The notes under the pieces: generated by a model
Database searches by the model: none
Told to the model about the DNA's origin: nothing
Seen by the model: the letters and a program-made list of their open reading frames with translations, nothing else
Shown: positions 51,172 to 60,995 of the stretch, piece by piece
How the letters are laid out: each line of letters starts with the position of its first letter
How positions within the stretch are numbered: position 1 is the stretch's first letter
Origin: Hymenobacter convexus
Lineage (GTDB): Bacteria; Bacteroidota; Bacteroidia; Cytophagales; Hymenobacteraceae
Reading direction: 5' to 3'
Length of the DNA: 64,000 bases
Assembly: GCF_030580955.1 (NCBI RefSeq)
Contig: NZ_JAUQON010000002.1
Coordinates: 310,001 to 374,000 of the forward strand
Translations under genes and position numbers: made by a program

Positions 51172-54051
51172 ATGCTTATTTCCGGTGTCATGGTGCTACA
51201 AATACCTGAAAACAAATGCAAACCCAAGAATTGCAACCGGCTCTGCACCCATTTGCCGAAGCGGTTTGCGCAGCGTGTTCGCTGCTTGCTATGGATTTGC
51301 CTGCTTAGCGGCAACGCAATGGCGGCTTACGCCCAGCAGGGCGCCAGAAACCAGTCCACAAAAGCAACCAATACCACTAACCCAACGAAAAGGACGCAGC
51401 CAAGACCTGCCGCTTCAACTCCTGCAGCCACCCCAACTGCGCCGCCCACTGTGCCAGCAGCACTGCCCCCCTCAACAGAATCCAAACCAACGGGGGCAAC
51501 GGCACCCACAGCAGCGCCAACAGCCGTTGCCGCGAAAGGAACCAACCAAGGCGGCGCCGCCACGCAGCCCGTTCCGCCACCGGCCATTGAAATAAAATTG
51601 ACCCTAAATGACCCGTCCAAACCCACTTCTGCCCAAGGAAGCATTGTGCTGACGGCGCCTGCGTCTTTAGGTATCGGTCCCATCTTTATAGATAGTGGAA
51701 CTACTTTAACGCCAGAGCCGGTACCGTTCGACTCTTATGAATGCACCCCGTATGAACTCGCCGTGCAGGTCTTGAAATCAATCAGGCAAGCAGCGCGTTC
51801 CACCGAGCAGACCCGGCAAGCGGTGAAGAAATCGAAGCTGTGGAAGCCCCTGCTTTTACCCCAGCGCAATTTGCTAAGCCGAAAGTTTACCAGCCAGCGG
51901 CGGCGCAAACGGGCACAGTTTCTGCGGTCTGCCGAGCTGCAGATTGATAAAATTGTGGGCCGTATGGACTCGGCAAGCAAACAAAATAGCTTACGGCAGG
52001 CCGGCGCCATTGCTACCCCTGGGGCAGCCGCCTCTGCCAACCCGGCTCAGCCCCCGGCGGTTGACGCTGCGCAGCCGTCGGTATTATATAGCCGGGAGTT
52101 TGTGGTGGCGGCGCGGCCGACCAAGCGCATTCTACAACTCACGATTCAGGACCGCGGCGCGGGAACCGCTGCCCGCAACGAAATGCGCTACATGGTTTGT
52201 GCTCGCTACACAACGGACAATGCCAGCCAGTTCGTAAGCATTACTTCCGTAGCCGGCAGTTGCCCACCACAAATGGGGTTTGTCACGGCCAATGTAGCTC
52301 TTTCGCAAATGGATAGCCGCGAGCTATTTGTGGAAAAAGTGCGCGCTGGCTTCAACGTGTCGGCCATTGTCCGCATGGATGGGGAGGCGAAAGCCGCCTA
52401 TAATACCTGGAAGGCGGCTAATGAAAGCCTGTTGCAAAGCTTCGACAAAGAACAGGTGATTCTAGACACCCTCAAAAACCGCCGACTAACCAAGTCGAAA
52501 CTGGATTTTGCATTGCAAAACCTGGCTGATACAGCCAAAGCAAAGCAGAGCTACACGACCCGGCGCACAACGGTTATCCAAGCCATAGCGCTGAGCAAAA
52601 CGGACTCGATTGCGGCCCGCACCGCCACAATTGACGCAACCAAGAAAAACCAGACTGCGCTGGATGCCGTCCAGAAGCTGTCGGCCGGAGCAAACCTGCT
52701 GCTGGAAAAGACCGATGATTTTGGCGAATTGAACAATGCGCTGCTCGATGCCTACCTCGACTATGCCCGGCAGCAAGAGCGGTATTTACTGGCTCCCAAG
52801 GCTGGGGTGGTAGAATTAGAAAAAACCATTGAGGCCTTTCCCCCGCGCGGAACGCGCCCGCGGTATACGTTTCTACTCGATTCGGTGCAGATGGAAGTGG
52901 AAGACGGGCACATGATGAACCTCAAAGCTACGGGTACGCTCGATGATGGGCAGCCGGTAGTTTTTGAAACCTATGCTCCCATTGGGCTCTCGTCCGACCG
53001 CGACCTGAACCGGGAGTGGCGTCGGCAGCGCCTGCAGTCTCAGTACCCGATTAAAAACCGGGGCGCCCACCACGAAGATGCTTACATCCGCCTCACCGAC
53101 CTCATCCGCTACTACCCGGCCCTGGCGCCCGAAGCCGGCGACCGCAGCCCGGCCAACAACGTGTACATTTTTCGCCCAGCCGACCCACTTCCCAAGCGGA
53201 CCTTGCCTAAAATTGAAACTACTAAAATTCTGCAGGCCCGGCTATATACCGATTTAGCTGGCGTCAAAAGTGACAACCCTAATGGGCTCATACAAGTGGA
53301 GGTTTCCAAAAAATTTGTATTCGGCAGTCCTTGGTCAAAGATTTCACCCAACTACCAGTTCCAGGCCCTTAGTTACCTGACGCCTTCATTTTCGCTCAAC
53401 AAAATTGAGCAGCAAAACCGCTATTTGACGCTGTCCCGCATCAGCCGGGCTCCATTGCTTTATGGAGTGCACACCATTGATTTGCTGCGCTACACTAATC
53501 TTCGGATAGGCGTTGATTTAAACCTGTTGGGCGTGCGTTTGCCGCGGTACAAGCTGGATGCTTCACTGGATTTTTCGGCGCATCTCAACCGAGTGGACCT
53601 GCGCGATTCGCTGAATCGGCCTGGTGCCCCGGTGCGAGCCCCCTCCGATACCACCCTTAATGTGGCGTCGTACGGGCTGGGCGTGAAGCTACGCATTCGG
53701 CCGGATTCGCGCTATGGCCTGCAGCTACGCGTGGGCCTGTACCGATATTCGTTGATTAATGACCGCGAGAACCCCTTGCTCATCCGCCAGAGCCCCGACC
53801 CGGTGAGCACACATTCAGCTTACACTTTGCTGGAAAAATACATTTATCAGGGCGTTATCCAGTACGAGATAACGGGTCGGGTAAGCCTATCGCCAAACTC
53901 CGAATTATTTATTCGTCCCCAACTCTCGCAGCTTTTGTTTCAGGCCCAACGAACCTATTTCCAATGCCAGTTTGGGTATCAGTTCGATGTTTTTAGCCGG
54001 CGGCGAGAAGCTCCTGCTGGTATAGCGTCCCTTTTGCCTAGTGCTCGGTGA
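51172..54051 (+). CDS. Large exported protein of unknown function, orphan
   Basis: 959 residues (or 953 from the ATG at 51190). The signal peptide lies after a basic stretch (RFAQRVRCLLWICLLSGNAMAAYAQQ, cleavage near residue 55). Then follow a disordered Ala/Pro/Thr-rich region (60-140), a Lys/Arg-rich helical part (200-270), a middle region with coiled-coil character (410-545), and a C-terminal 250 residues of alternating amphipathic strands (ARLYTDLAGVKSDNPNGLIQ, LRIGVDLNLLGVRLPRYKLDAS, YGLQLRVGLYRYSL, FQCQFGYQFDVF) typical of an outer-membrane barrel. Base composition is visibly less GC-rich than neighbours. Family not recognised. Confidence 0.8.
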   Translation: MLISGVMVLQIPENKCKPKNCNRLCTHLPKRFAQRVRCLLWICLLSGNAMAAYAQQGARNQSTKATNTTNPTKRTQPRPAASTPAATPTAPPTVPAALPPSTESKPTGATAPTAAPTAVAAKGTNQGGAATQPVPPPAIEIKLTLNDPSKPTSAQGSIVLTAPASLGIGPIFIDSGTTLTPEPVPFDSYECTPYELAVQVLKSIRQAARSTEQTRQAVKKSKLWKPLLLPQRNLLSRKFTSQRRRKRAQFLRSAELQIDKIVGRMDSASKQNSLRQAGAIATPGAAASANPAQPPAVDAAQPSVLYSREFVVAARPTKRILQLTIQDRGAGTAARNEMRYMVCARYTTDNASQFVSITSVAGSCPPQMGFVTANVALSQMDSRELFVEKVRAGFNVSAIVRMDGEAKAAYNTWKAANESLLQSFDKEQVILDTLKNRRLTKSKLDFALQNLADTAKAKQSYTTRRTTVIQAIALSKTDSIAARTATIDATKKNQTALDAVQKLSAGANLLLEKTDDFGELNNALLDAYLDYARQQERYLLAPKAGVVELEKTIEAFPPRGTRPRYTFLLDSVQMEVEDGHMMNLKATGTLDDGQPVVFETYAPIGLSSDRDLNREWRRQRLQSQYPIKNRGAHHEDAYIRLTDLIRYYPALAPEAGDRSPANNVYIFRPADPLPKRTLPKIETTKILQARLYTDLAGVKSDNPNGLIQVEVSKKFVFGSPWSKISPNYQFQALSYLTPSFSLNKIEQQNRYLTLSRISRAPLLYGVHTIDLLRYTNLRIGVDLNLLGVRLPRYKLDASLDFSAHLNRVDLRDSLNRPGAPVRAPSDTTLNVASYGLGVKLRIRPDSRYGLQLRVGLYRYSLINDRENPLLIRQSPDPVSTHSAYTLLEKYIYQGVIQYEITGRVSLSPNSELFIRPQLSQLLFQAQRTYFQCQFGYQFDVFSRRREAPAGIASLLPSAR

Positions 54052-54199
54052 CGCAACTTTGTGCTATTCACAGGACTTTAGAGGCAAGCAGTTGTCTTTC
54101 TGTAAAGACAAGAAAACTCACTGCTTGCTGCAAAAAGAGTTGGCCTTATGTCACCGACTGTCATGCGCAGCATAGGGATGGACAAGCTATGTTCAGGGC

Positions 54200-54243
54200 A
54201 AATGAACGGGCCGCCAGAAGTGCTTCTGGCGGCCCGTTCATTT
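54200..54243. terminator. Perfect 21-bp hairpin downstream of ettA
   Basis: The 21 bases at 54200-54220 (AAATGAACGGGCCGCCAGAA and one more) are perfectly complementary to 54223-54243. It sits between the convergent orphan gene and ettA, 15 bases from the ettA stop. T-runs are present on both sides, so it likely terminates both. Confidence 0.85.
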
Positions 54244-54257
54244 ATAAAAAAGGGGGC

Positions 54258-55922
<1,665 letters not shown>

Positions 55923-56195
55923 GGGGTGGGGAAGGGGCTAATGGACGAATTGCGGACGCAAAGAACGACAAACCCGGCCTTGGGGCCATGCGTGGCCGTC
56001 GGCATTTGCGTGCTGCTGGTCGGCCGGGCCCAGCCGTTGGGCCGGGGTTTCTGCCACGTTTCCTTGCTGCTACATCTTTTCATCACGTTTTTCCCGTAAA
56101 CTTGTAGTCCCTTCCCCATCCACTTTTCAGCCACACCCTCTTCTTTCCACCTCCTCTGTATCTCGCACTCCTACCCACGAGCCCACCTATTTAGT

Positions 56196-57512
56196 ATGGA
56201 ACCAACTGACCACTTGCTGGCCGAAGCCCAGCGCTACGGTTACGTGGAGGCCGGCGGCGTGTGGCTGCGCCCCGTGCTTGCCCAGCCCGCCCGCCAGATT
56301 GGCCTGGTCAAAGACACCGAAGCCGCCGCCCTCCTGTATTTTGCCCAACGCTTCGAAACGTTGCGGGCCAAAGTCGATGAGTTGCTGGCCAAAATGGACG
56401 CCAGCGACAACAAAGGCTCCTTCCTGATGAAGGCCCTGCACCTCAAAGAACAGCTGCTGACCTACGACGGCCTCGGCGACTTTGTGGCGCTACACCGCCG
56501 CCTTACGGATGCCGAAGAAGCCATTGCGGTAACCGTAGCCCAGAACCGCGAAAAAAACCTGGCCACCAAGCTCGGCTTCATTCAGGACGCCGAAGCCCTG
56601 GCCGACACCGTGGAATGGGTATCGGCCAGCGAAAAGGTGAAGGACCTGCGCCAGGGCTGGCTCAAAACCGGCCCCGTCGACAAGGCCCTGGCCGACGAGC
56701 TGGAAAGCCGGTTCCAAACGGCAATTCAGGAGTTTTTCGACCGGCGCAAGGCCTTCCAGTCCGATAAGAAGGCCATGACGCTGCGGGTGCAAAACCGCTA
56801 CCGCGACCTCATTCAGCAAGCCGAAAACCTCAAGAACTCCGACCAGTTCGAAACCACCTCCCGCCAGCTCAAGCAGTTGCAGCAGGCCTGGCGCGAAGTA
56901 AACGGCACCTTGCCCAAAAAGCAGGCTTCGGAGCTCTGGACGCGCTTCCGCGCGGCCAACAACCACTTCTTTGAGCGCCTGAAAGCCCACATCGCAGCCC
57001 AGCAAGCTGCCGGCGCCGGGGCCGCCGCCACGCCCGAGCAGTTACTGGCCCGCAAGCGTGCCCTTGCCGAGCGCGCCGAAGCCCTCATGGCCGTGCCGCC
57101 GCAAGAGGCCATTCACCAGGCCAAGGCCCTACAGGCCGAATGGAAGCAGGTAGGTACCGTGCGGGGCGAAGAGTCGGACCGCATCTGGCAGCGCTTCATG
57201 GTGGCGTGTGACAAGATATTCGAGCTCAGTGCCTTGGAGTACCACCTGCGCAAGCGCGCGGCCACCGAAGCCCTGCCCACCAGCCCCGCCGAGCGGGCGC
57301 GCTTTCGGGCCAGCACCCTGCGCGAGCTGCTCAAAGACGACCACGCCGAGCTCGAAACCCTGCGCGACAACCTCGACAAGCTCAGCCCCAGCGCAGCCAA
57401 CGATGCTTTCCGCCAGATGCTGCAAACCAAAGTCCGCTCCTTCGAGCGCAAAATTCGCACGAAAAATGACCTGATTCAGCTTTTCAGCCAGCAAGCGCAA
57501 GCCGCCGGCTAA
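56196..57512 (+). CDS. DUF349 domain protein
   Basis: 438 residues, almost entirely alpha-helical. Several DUF349 units (roughly 75 residues each) cover about residues 110-390, with the repeated motifs WxxxGPVDKALADELESRF, RFRAANNHFFERLK and RIWQRFMVACDKIFE. The N-terminal part (1-100) is a separate helical/coiled region. The family is cytosolic and of unproven function; C-terminal lysine and arginine-rich residues could contact nucleic acid. Confidence 0.9.
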   Translation: MEPTDHLLAEAQRYGYVEAGGVWLRPVLAQPARQIGLVKDTEAAALLYFAQRFETLRAKVDELLAKMDASDNKGSFLMKALHLKEQLLTYDGLGDFVALHRRLTDAEEAIAVTVAQNREKNLATKLGFIQDAEALADTVEWVSASEKVKDLRQGWLKTGPVDKALADELESRFQTAIQEFFDRRKAFQSDKKAMTLRVQNRYRDLIQQAENLKNSDQFETTSRQLKQLQQAWREVNGTLPKKQASELWTRFRAANNHFFERLKAHIAAQQAAGAGAAATPEQLLARKRALAERAEALMAVPPQEAIHQAKALQAEWKQVGTVRGEESDRIWQRFMVACDKIFELSALEYHLRKRAATEALPTSPAERARFRASTLRELLKDDHAELETLRDNLDKLSPSAANDAFRQMLQTKVRSFERKIRTKNDLIQLFSQQAQAAG

Positions 57513-57559
57513 AACTTTGGGCCACGTTTTGCGTTGCCGAAAAGGCCGCTGTTTCAGGC

Positions 57560-57589
57560 TTGTTTCCTGACCGGAATTTGTTACCTTCG
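57560..57589 (+). promoter_or_regulatory. Bacteroidota promoter for the DUF2795 gene
   Basis: TTG at 57560-57562 and TACCTTCG at 57582-57589 are 19 bases apart, matching the phylum's consensus with one mismatch in the -7 box. The ATG at 57615 follows 25 bases later. Confidence 0.6.
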
Positions 57590-57614
57590 CCAACCTTTTT
57601 TTATCCGACTCCCT

Positions 57615-57836
57615 ATGTATTGGACACTCGAATTGGCTTCTTACCTGGAAGATGCCCCCTGGCCCGCCACCAAAGACGAACTGATTGACTTTTCCATCCG
57701 CTCGGGTGCGCCCATGGAAGTGGTGGAAAACCTCCAGGCGCTGGAGGACGACGGCCAACCCTACGAAAACATCGAGGAAGTGTGGCCCGACTACCCCACC
57801 AAGGAGGACTTCATGTTCAACGAGGACGAGTACTAA
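57615..57836 (+). CDS. DUF2795 domain protein
   Basis: 73 residues from the ATG at 57615 (MYWTLELASYLEDAPWPATK). The DUF2795 pattern is visible: LASYLEDAPWPATKDELIDFSIRSGAPMEVVENLQALEDDG, followed by YENIEEVWPDYPTKEDF and an acidic tail. Small, soluble, cytosolic and acidic. Function unknown but strongly conserved in Bacteroidota. Monocistronic judging from its own promoter. Confidence 0.9.
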   Translation: MYWTLELASYLEDAPWPATKDELIDFSIRSGAPMEVVENLQALEDDGQPYENIEEVWPDYPTKEDFMFNEDEY

Positions 57837-57840
57837 AAGT

Positions 57841-57917
57841 GTTGAGGGTTAAATAATTAACGCTGGATTGTTGATGGACATTAATTCGCCATCTGCCATT
57901 CAACTCTCAACCCTCAA
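57841..57917. repeat. Inverted repeat of GTTGAGGGTT words running into a start codon
   Basis: TTGAGGGTT (57842-57850) pairs with AACCCTCAA (57909-57917); weaker words (TTGTTGATGG, CCATTCAACT) extend the arms. The element covers the gap after the DUF2795 stop and continues about 44 bases into the ABC ATPase reading frame. Confidence 0.65.
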
Positions 57918-58632
57918 TATTCAAAACCTGGTTGTGGGCTACCCCGGTAGGGTGCTGGTCCGCAACCTTTTTTTGTGCCTGCCGGCCCCGGCTTTCGTGG
58001 CCGTGGTGGGCCACAACGGCAGCGGCAAGACTACCTTGTTTCGGGTGCTCACGGGGCAGCTGCCGTACCAGGGCAGCGTGCAACTGCTGGGGCAGGAAGT
58101 GCGCGGCCTGCGCCGGGCCGCCGCTGCGGGCCTGCTGGGCTACCTGCCGCAGCGCGGCAGCCTCGACTTCGCCATTGCCGTGCGCGAACTGGTGGTGATG
58201 GGGCGCTACCGCCACCACGGCCTGCTCACCGCCTACGCCCCGGCCGACTACGCCCTGGCCGATGCCGCGCTGGCCCGTGTAGGCATGGCTCACCTGGCTG
58301 CCCGCGACTTCACCAAACTATCTGGCGGCGAACAACAATTGGTATGGCTGGCCCAGCTCAGCCTGCAGGATGCCCAGGTCTATCTGCTCGATGAGCCCAC
58401 CCAGCAACTCGACGTGTACTACCGTCGCCAGGTATTCAGCCTGGTCCACGACTGGGCCACCACGCAGGGCAAAACCGTGCTTTGCAGCACCCACGACCTC
58501 GACAACCTACCCGAACTCACCGGCTACCTGCTGAATTTGTCGGAGCCTCAGCCGCAGCTGCGGCCCATCAGCCCGGCCTCGGTGCAGGAAGCGCGCCAGT
58601 GGCTGGAGCAGGCACCGGTACGCTTCGCCTAA
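57874..58632 (+). CDS. Orphan ABC transporter ATP-binding protein, FecE/ZnuC type
   Basis: 252 residues from the ATG at 57874; in-frame TTG codons at 57868 and 57871 and a GTG near 57931 are alternatives. Walker A GHNGSGKTT (about 50-58), signature LSGGEQQLVWLAQL, Walker B VYLLDEPTQQLD and H-loop STHDLD are intact. Best fit is the iron-siderophore/metal importer class. No permease or binding protein is adjacent. The first 15 residues (SAIQLSTLNIQN) are encoded by an inverted repeat, so the native start may have been replaced. Confidence 0.85.
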   Translation: MDINSPSAIQLSTLNIQNLVVGYPGRVLVRNLFLCLPAPAFVAVVGHNGSGKTTLFRVLTGQLPYQGSVQLLGQEVRGLRRAAAAGLLGYLPQRGSLDFAIAVRELVVMGRYRHHGLLTAYAPADYALADAALARVGMAHLAARDFTKLSGGEQQLVWLAQLSLQDAQVYLLDEPTQQLDVYYRRQVFSLVHDWATTQGKTVLCSTHDLDNLPELTGYLLNLSEPQPQLRPISPASVQEARQWLEQAPVRFA

Positions 58633-58640
58633 CGGCGCGC

Positions 58641-59837
58641 CTACGAACGCCTGCCCGGCCGGCCCCGTAGCACCTGCACGATAGAACGCATAAACGGCCA
58701 CGGCGTCACCGAGTTCATGACGCGGAAATTGTCGGCCCACGAGGTGGTTTCGTCCAGAAAGCGAAAGATGCGCTCCACCGAATTGCGCTCGAACAGTTGG
58801 CGGAAAATGTCGCGCGTGGTTTCGCCCCGGCGCTGCATGATGTCGAGCAGCAGGGTATCGAAAAGGCGGAATTGCCACTTGTCGCCGGTCGCATCCAGGG
58901 GCGGGTGGCCGGTGCTGGCCAGCGCCTCCACCAGCCGCTGCGAGTGCTGCTGGATGCGCTTGAACGCGTAGCCGGTACTGGGCTTGGCGCGCCCCCCGCG
59001 CGTGCCCAGGTTGATGATGTGCGCCCCCTGCCGGGCAGGCAATGGGTGGTCCGTCATCGGAATAGCGCCCACCTCTTCGGCAACTATCCGGTAGGTCTTT
59101 AGGCCGAGCGTTGTGCTTAGGTAGTCGCGCAGAGCGGCTTCGTATTCCGCTTTGGGTAATACGTTTTCGGAAAATAAGGTGTACTCTACCAGTGCTTTGC
59201 GCGGCCCCTGCGGCAGCACATACATGAAACGTGCTTCGTGGTACTGCTCGCCGCGGAAGTCCATAAATTCCACCGTGGCCGGGTCGAATACGTCCGCGTC
59301 GGTTTCTATTTCCCAGCCCACGAAGTGTTGCAGCAGGTAGCGGTGTTTCTCCGGCTGCTTCAGCTTGGCCAGGTCTGGCGGACGGCTATCGAAGGCGTAG
59401 CGGGCCGTAAATTCTCCGGCAGAAGTGGTGGCGTGTACACCGGCCGCCGTATTCACCAGCGCGGTCACGCTGCCCTGCTCGAAGCGAAACTGCGGATTGC
59501 CGGCCAGCGCACGCCGCACGAAGCGATAATAATCCAGTCCGTTGATAGTTTTGTAACGGTAGCGCCCCAAGTCGATAATCTGCTCAAAGCCAGGGCTTCG
59601 GAAGGCAATCCGGCGCCATTCGTGCGCCACAATACCATCGAAAGCCGTCGGCTCATCGGCCCAGAATGACCAGGTCCGGTCGTTCTGGTTTTTTGCCTCA
59701 GGTTCGATGAGCAGCACCTTCTTAGTGGCCAGACGCGGCTCCTGCGCAATGTGAAAAGCCAGGCTCAGGCCCGCCGCGCCACCACCCACGATGAAGTAGT
59801 CGTAATCCAAAACGGTAGTGGCTGCAGTTGACGACAT
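58641..59837 (-). CDS. crtY: Lycopene beta-cyclase family protein
   Basis: 398 residues from the ATG at 59837 (MSSTAATTVLDYDYF). FAD-binding motif FIVGGGAAGLSLAFHIA (about 15-31), the cyclase motif NDRTWSFW, the conserved FMDFRGEQ...FMYVLP and GAHIINLGTRGGRAKPSTGYAF near the C-terminus. It cyclises lycopene ends to beta-rings, consistent with the pigmented phenotype of such bacteria. Other carotenoid genes are not adjacent. It ends 8 bases from the convergent ABC ATPase. Confidence 0.93.
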   Translation of the reverse strand: MSSTAATTVLDYDYFIVGGGAAGLSLAFHIAQEPRLATKKVLLIEPEAKNQNDRTWSFWADEPTAFDGIVAHEWRRIAFRSPGFEQIIDLGRYRYKTINGLDYYRFVRRALAGNPQFRFEQGSVTALVNTAAGVHATTSAGEFTARYAFDSRPPDLAKLKQPEKHRYLLQHFVGWEIETDADVFDPATVEFMDFRGEQYHEARFMYVLPQGPRKALVEYTLFSENVLPKAEYEAALRDYLSTTLGLKTYRIVAEEVGAIPMTDHPLPARQGAHIINLGTRGGRAKPSTGYAFKRIQQHSQRLVEALASTGHPPLDATGDKWQFRLFDTLLLDIMQRRGETTRDIFRQLFERNSVERIFRFLDETTSWADNFRVMNSVTPWPFMRSIVQVLRGRPGRRS

Positions 59838-59883
59838 AAAGCAAAACCCGCCAGCGCGGCGTTCAATGCACGAAGCTAGCCAC

Positions 59884-59913
59884 AAAAAAAGCCGCTCCTG
59901 AAGAAGCGGCTTT
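59884..59913 (-). terminator. Terminator of the LOG-family gene
   Basis: AAAGCCGCT (59888-59896) pairs with AGCGGCTTT (59905-59913); on the minus strand a T7 run follows. It lies 50 bases beyond the LOG gene stop and ahead of crtY. Confidence 0.85.
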
Positions 59914-59962
59914 CCATTGCAATGGTTTCGAAACCGAAGGCATCGCCCACCAAATCCGTGGT

Positions 59963-60832
59963 CTAGAAGTTCGGCGACAGCAGGTATTTGTGGTAGAAGT
60001 CGTCGATGATTTTCACGGCCTCGCTGGCATCGTCCACAATCTGCACCAGGTTCAGGTCCTCGGCCGAAATGTTGTGCTCCTCGTGCAGCATCACGTCCTT
60101 AATCCACTGGAACAGGCCGTTCCAATAGGCCGAGCCCACCAACACGATGGGGAAGCGGCTGATTTTCTTGGTCTGAATCAGCGTCATGGCCTCGAACAGC
60201 TCATCGAGCGTGCCAAAGCCGCCGGGCATGCCCACGAAAGCCTGCGCGTACTTCACAAACATCACCTTGCGCACGAAGAAGTAGTCGAAATCGATGCACT
60301 TGTCCTGGTCGATGTAGATGTTGTGCGTTTGCTCAAAGGGCAGCTCAATGTTGAGTCCCACCGACTTACCACCTTCGGAACGGGCGCCCTTGTTGCCGGC
60401 TTCCATGATGCCGGGGCCGCCGCCCGTGATGACGCCGTAGCCGTGGCGCACCAGCTTGGCCGCAATTTCCTCGGCCATCTGATAGTAGGGGTTTTCCGGT
60501 TTGGTGCGGGCCGAGCCGAAGATGCTCACACACGGGCCGATTTTGGACATCTTCTCGAAGCCCTCCACGAACTCGGCCATTACCTTGAAAATCTGCCAGC
60601 TGTCGGCGATTTTAATCTCGTTCCAGTCCTTGTCCACGAAGGCTTTGCGCAGGCGCTGCTCGTCTTCCAGGGCCATGCCGCTTTCGCCGTTGGTGGTCTG
60701 GCGCATCTCCGTGATGGAGGTCAGCTTGTCGTCGTTGACGTTGGGTTGCTTGATGGTTTTGCCGCTGCCGGCATTCAGCATGTCGTCAGCAATTTTGGTT
60801 TTGCTGGTCTTGGGTTTTTTCAGCGTAGACAT
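59963..60832 (-). CDS. LOG-family (TIGR00730) Rossmann-fold protein
   Basis: 289 residues. The last 200 are the LOG domain: VSIFGSARTKPENPYYQMAE, GYGVITGGGPGIMEAGNKGA, and the phosphoribohydrolase motif MPGGFGTLDELFEAMTLIQ. The first 80 residues are Lys-rich and not part of the fold. LOG enzymes release free base from nucleotide 5'-monophosphates; this longer bacterial branch is often annotated as putative lysine decarboxylase, which the motifs do not support. Confidence 0.92.
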   Translation of the reverse strand: MSTLKKPKTSKTKIADDMLNAGSGKTIKQPNVNDDKLTSITEMRQTTNGESGMALEDEQRLRKAFVDKDWNEIKIADSWQIFKVMAEFVEGFEKMSKIGPCVSIFGSARTKPENPYYQMAEEIAAKLVRHGYGVITGGGPGIMEAGNKGARSEGGKSVGLNIELPFEQTHNIYIDQDKCIDFDYFFVRKVMFVKYAQAFVGMPGGFGTLDELFEAMTLIQTKKISRFPIVLVGSAYWNGLFQWIKDVMLHEEHNISAEDLNLVQIVDDASEAVKIIDDFYHKYLLSPNF

Positions 60833-60865
60833 ATTATTCAGTTGGGAATTCTTTCAAAAACAAAA

Positions 60866-60885
60866 TCGCCCCGAAATCGGGGCGA
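60866..60885 (-). terminator. Hairpin between the GDH-family and LOG genes
   Basis: TCGCCCCGA (60866-60874) and TCGGGGCGA (60877-60885) are perfectly complementary; on the minus strand TTTTGTTTTTG follows. It may terminate the dehydrogenase transcript. Confidence 0.65.
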
Positions 60886-60953
60886 CCAAAAGTAGGGCGT
60901 CAAAGTTATCGAATTGTTAGCAAATAAAAATGCTGTGAGTGGAACGCCGAAAA

Positions 60954-60992
60954 TCGCCTGCCATCCTGAACGCAGCCAAGGATGGCAGGCGA
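60954..60992. repeat. Shortened palindromic repeat, CATCCTGAACG family, copy 6
   Basis: Perfect 14-base arms (60954-60967 and 60979-60992) around GAACGCAGCCA, so the whole element is 39 bases. It keeps the CATCCTGAACGCAG...AAGGATG core of the longer copies but lacks the middle, as if internally deleted. It lies 3 bases from the dehydrogenase stop. Confidence 0.8.
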
Positions 60993-60995
60993 AAT

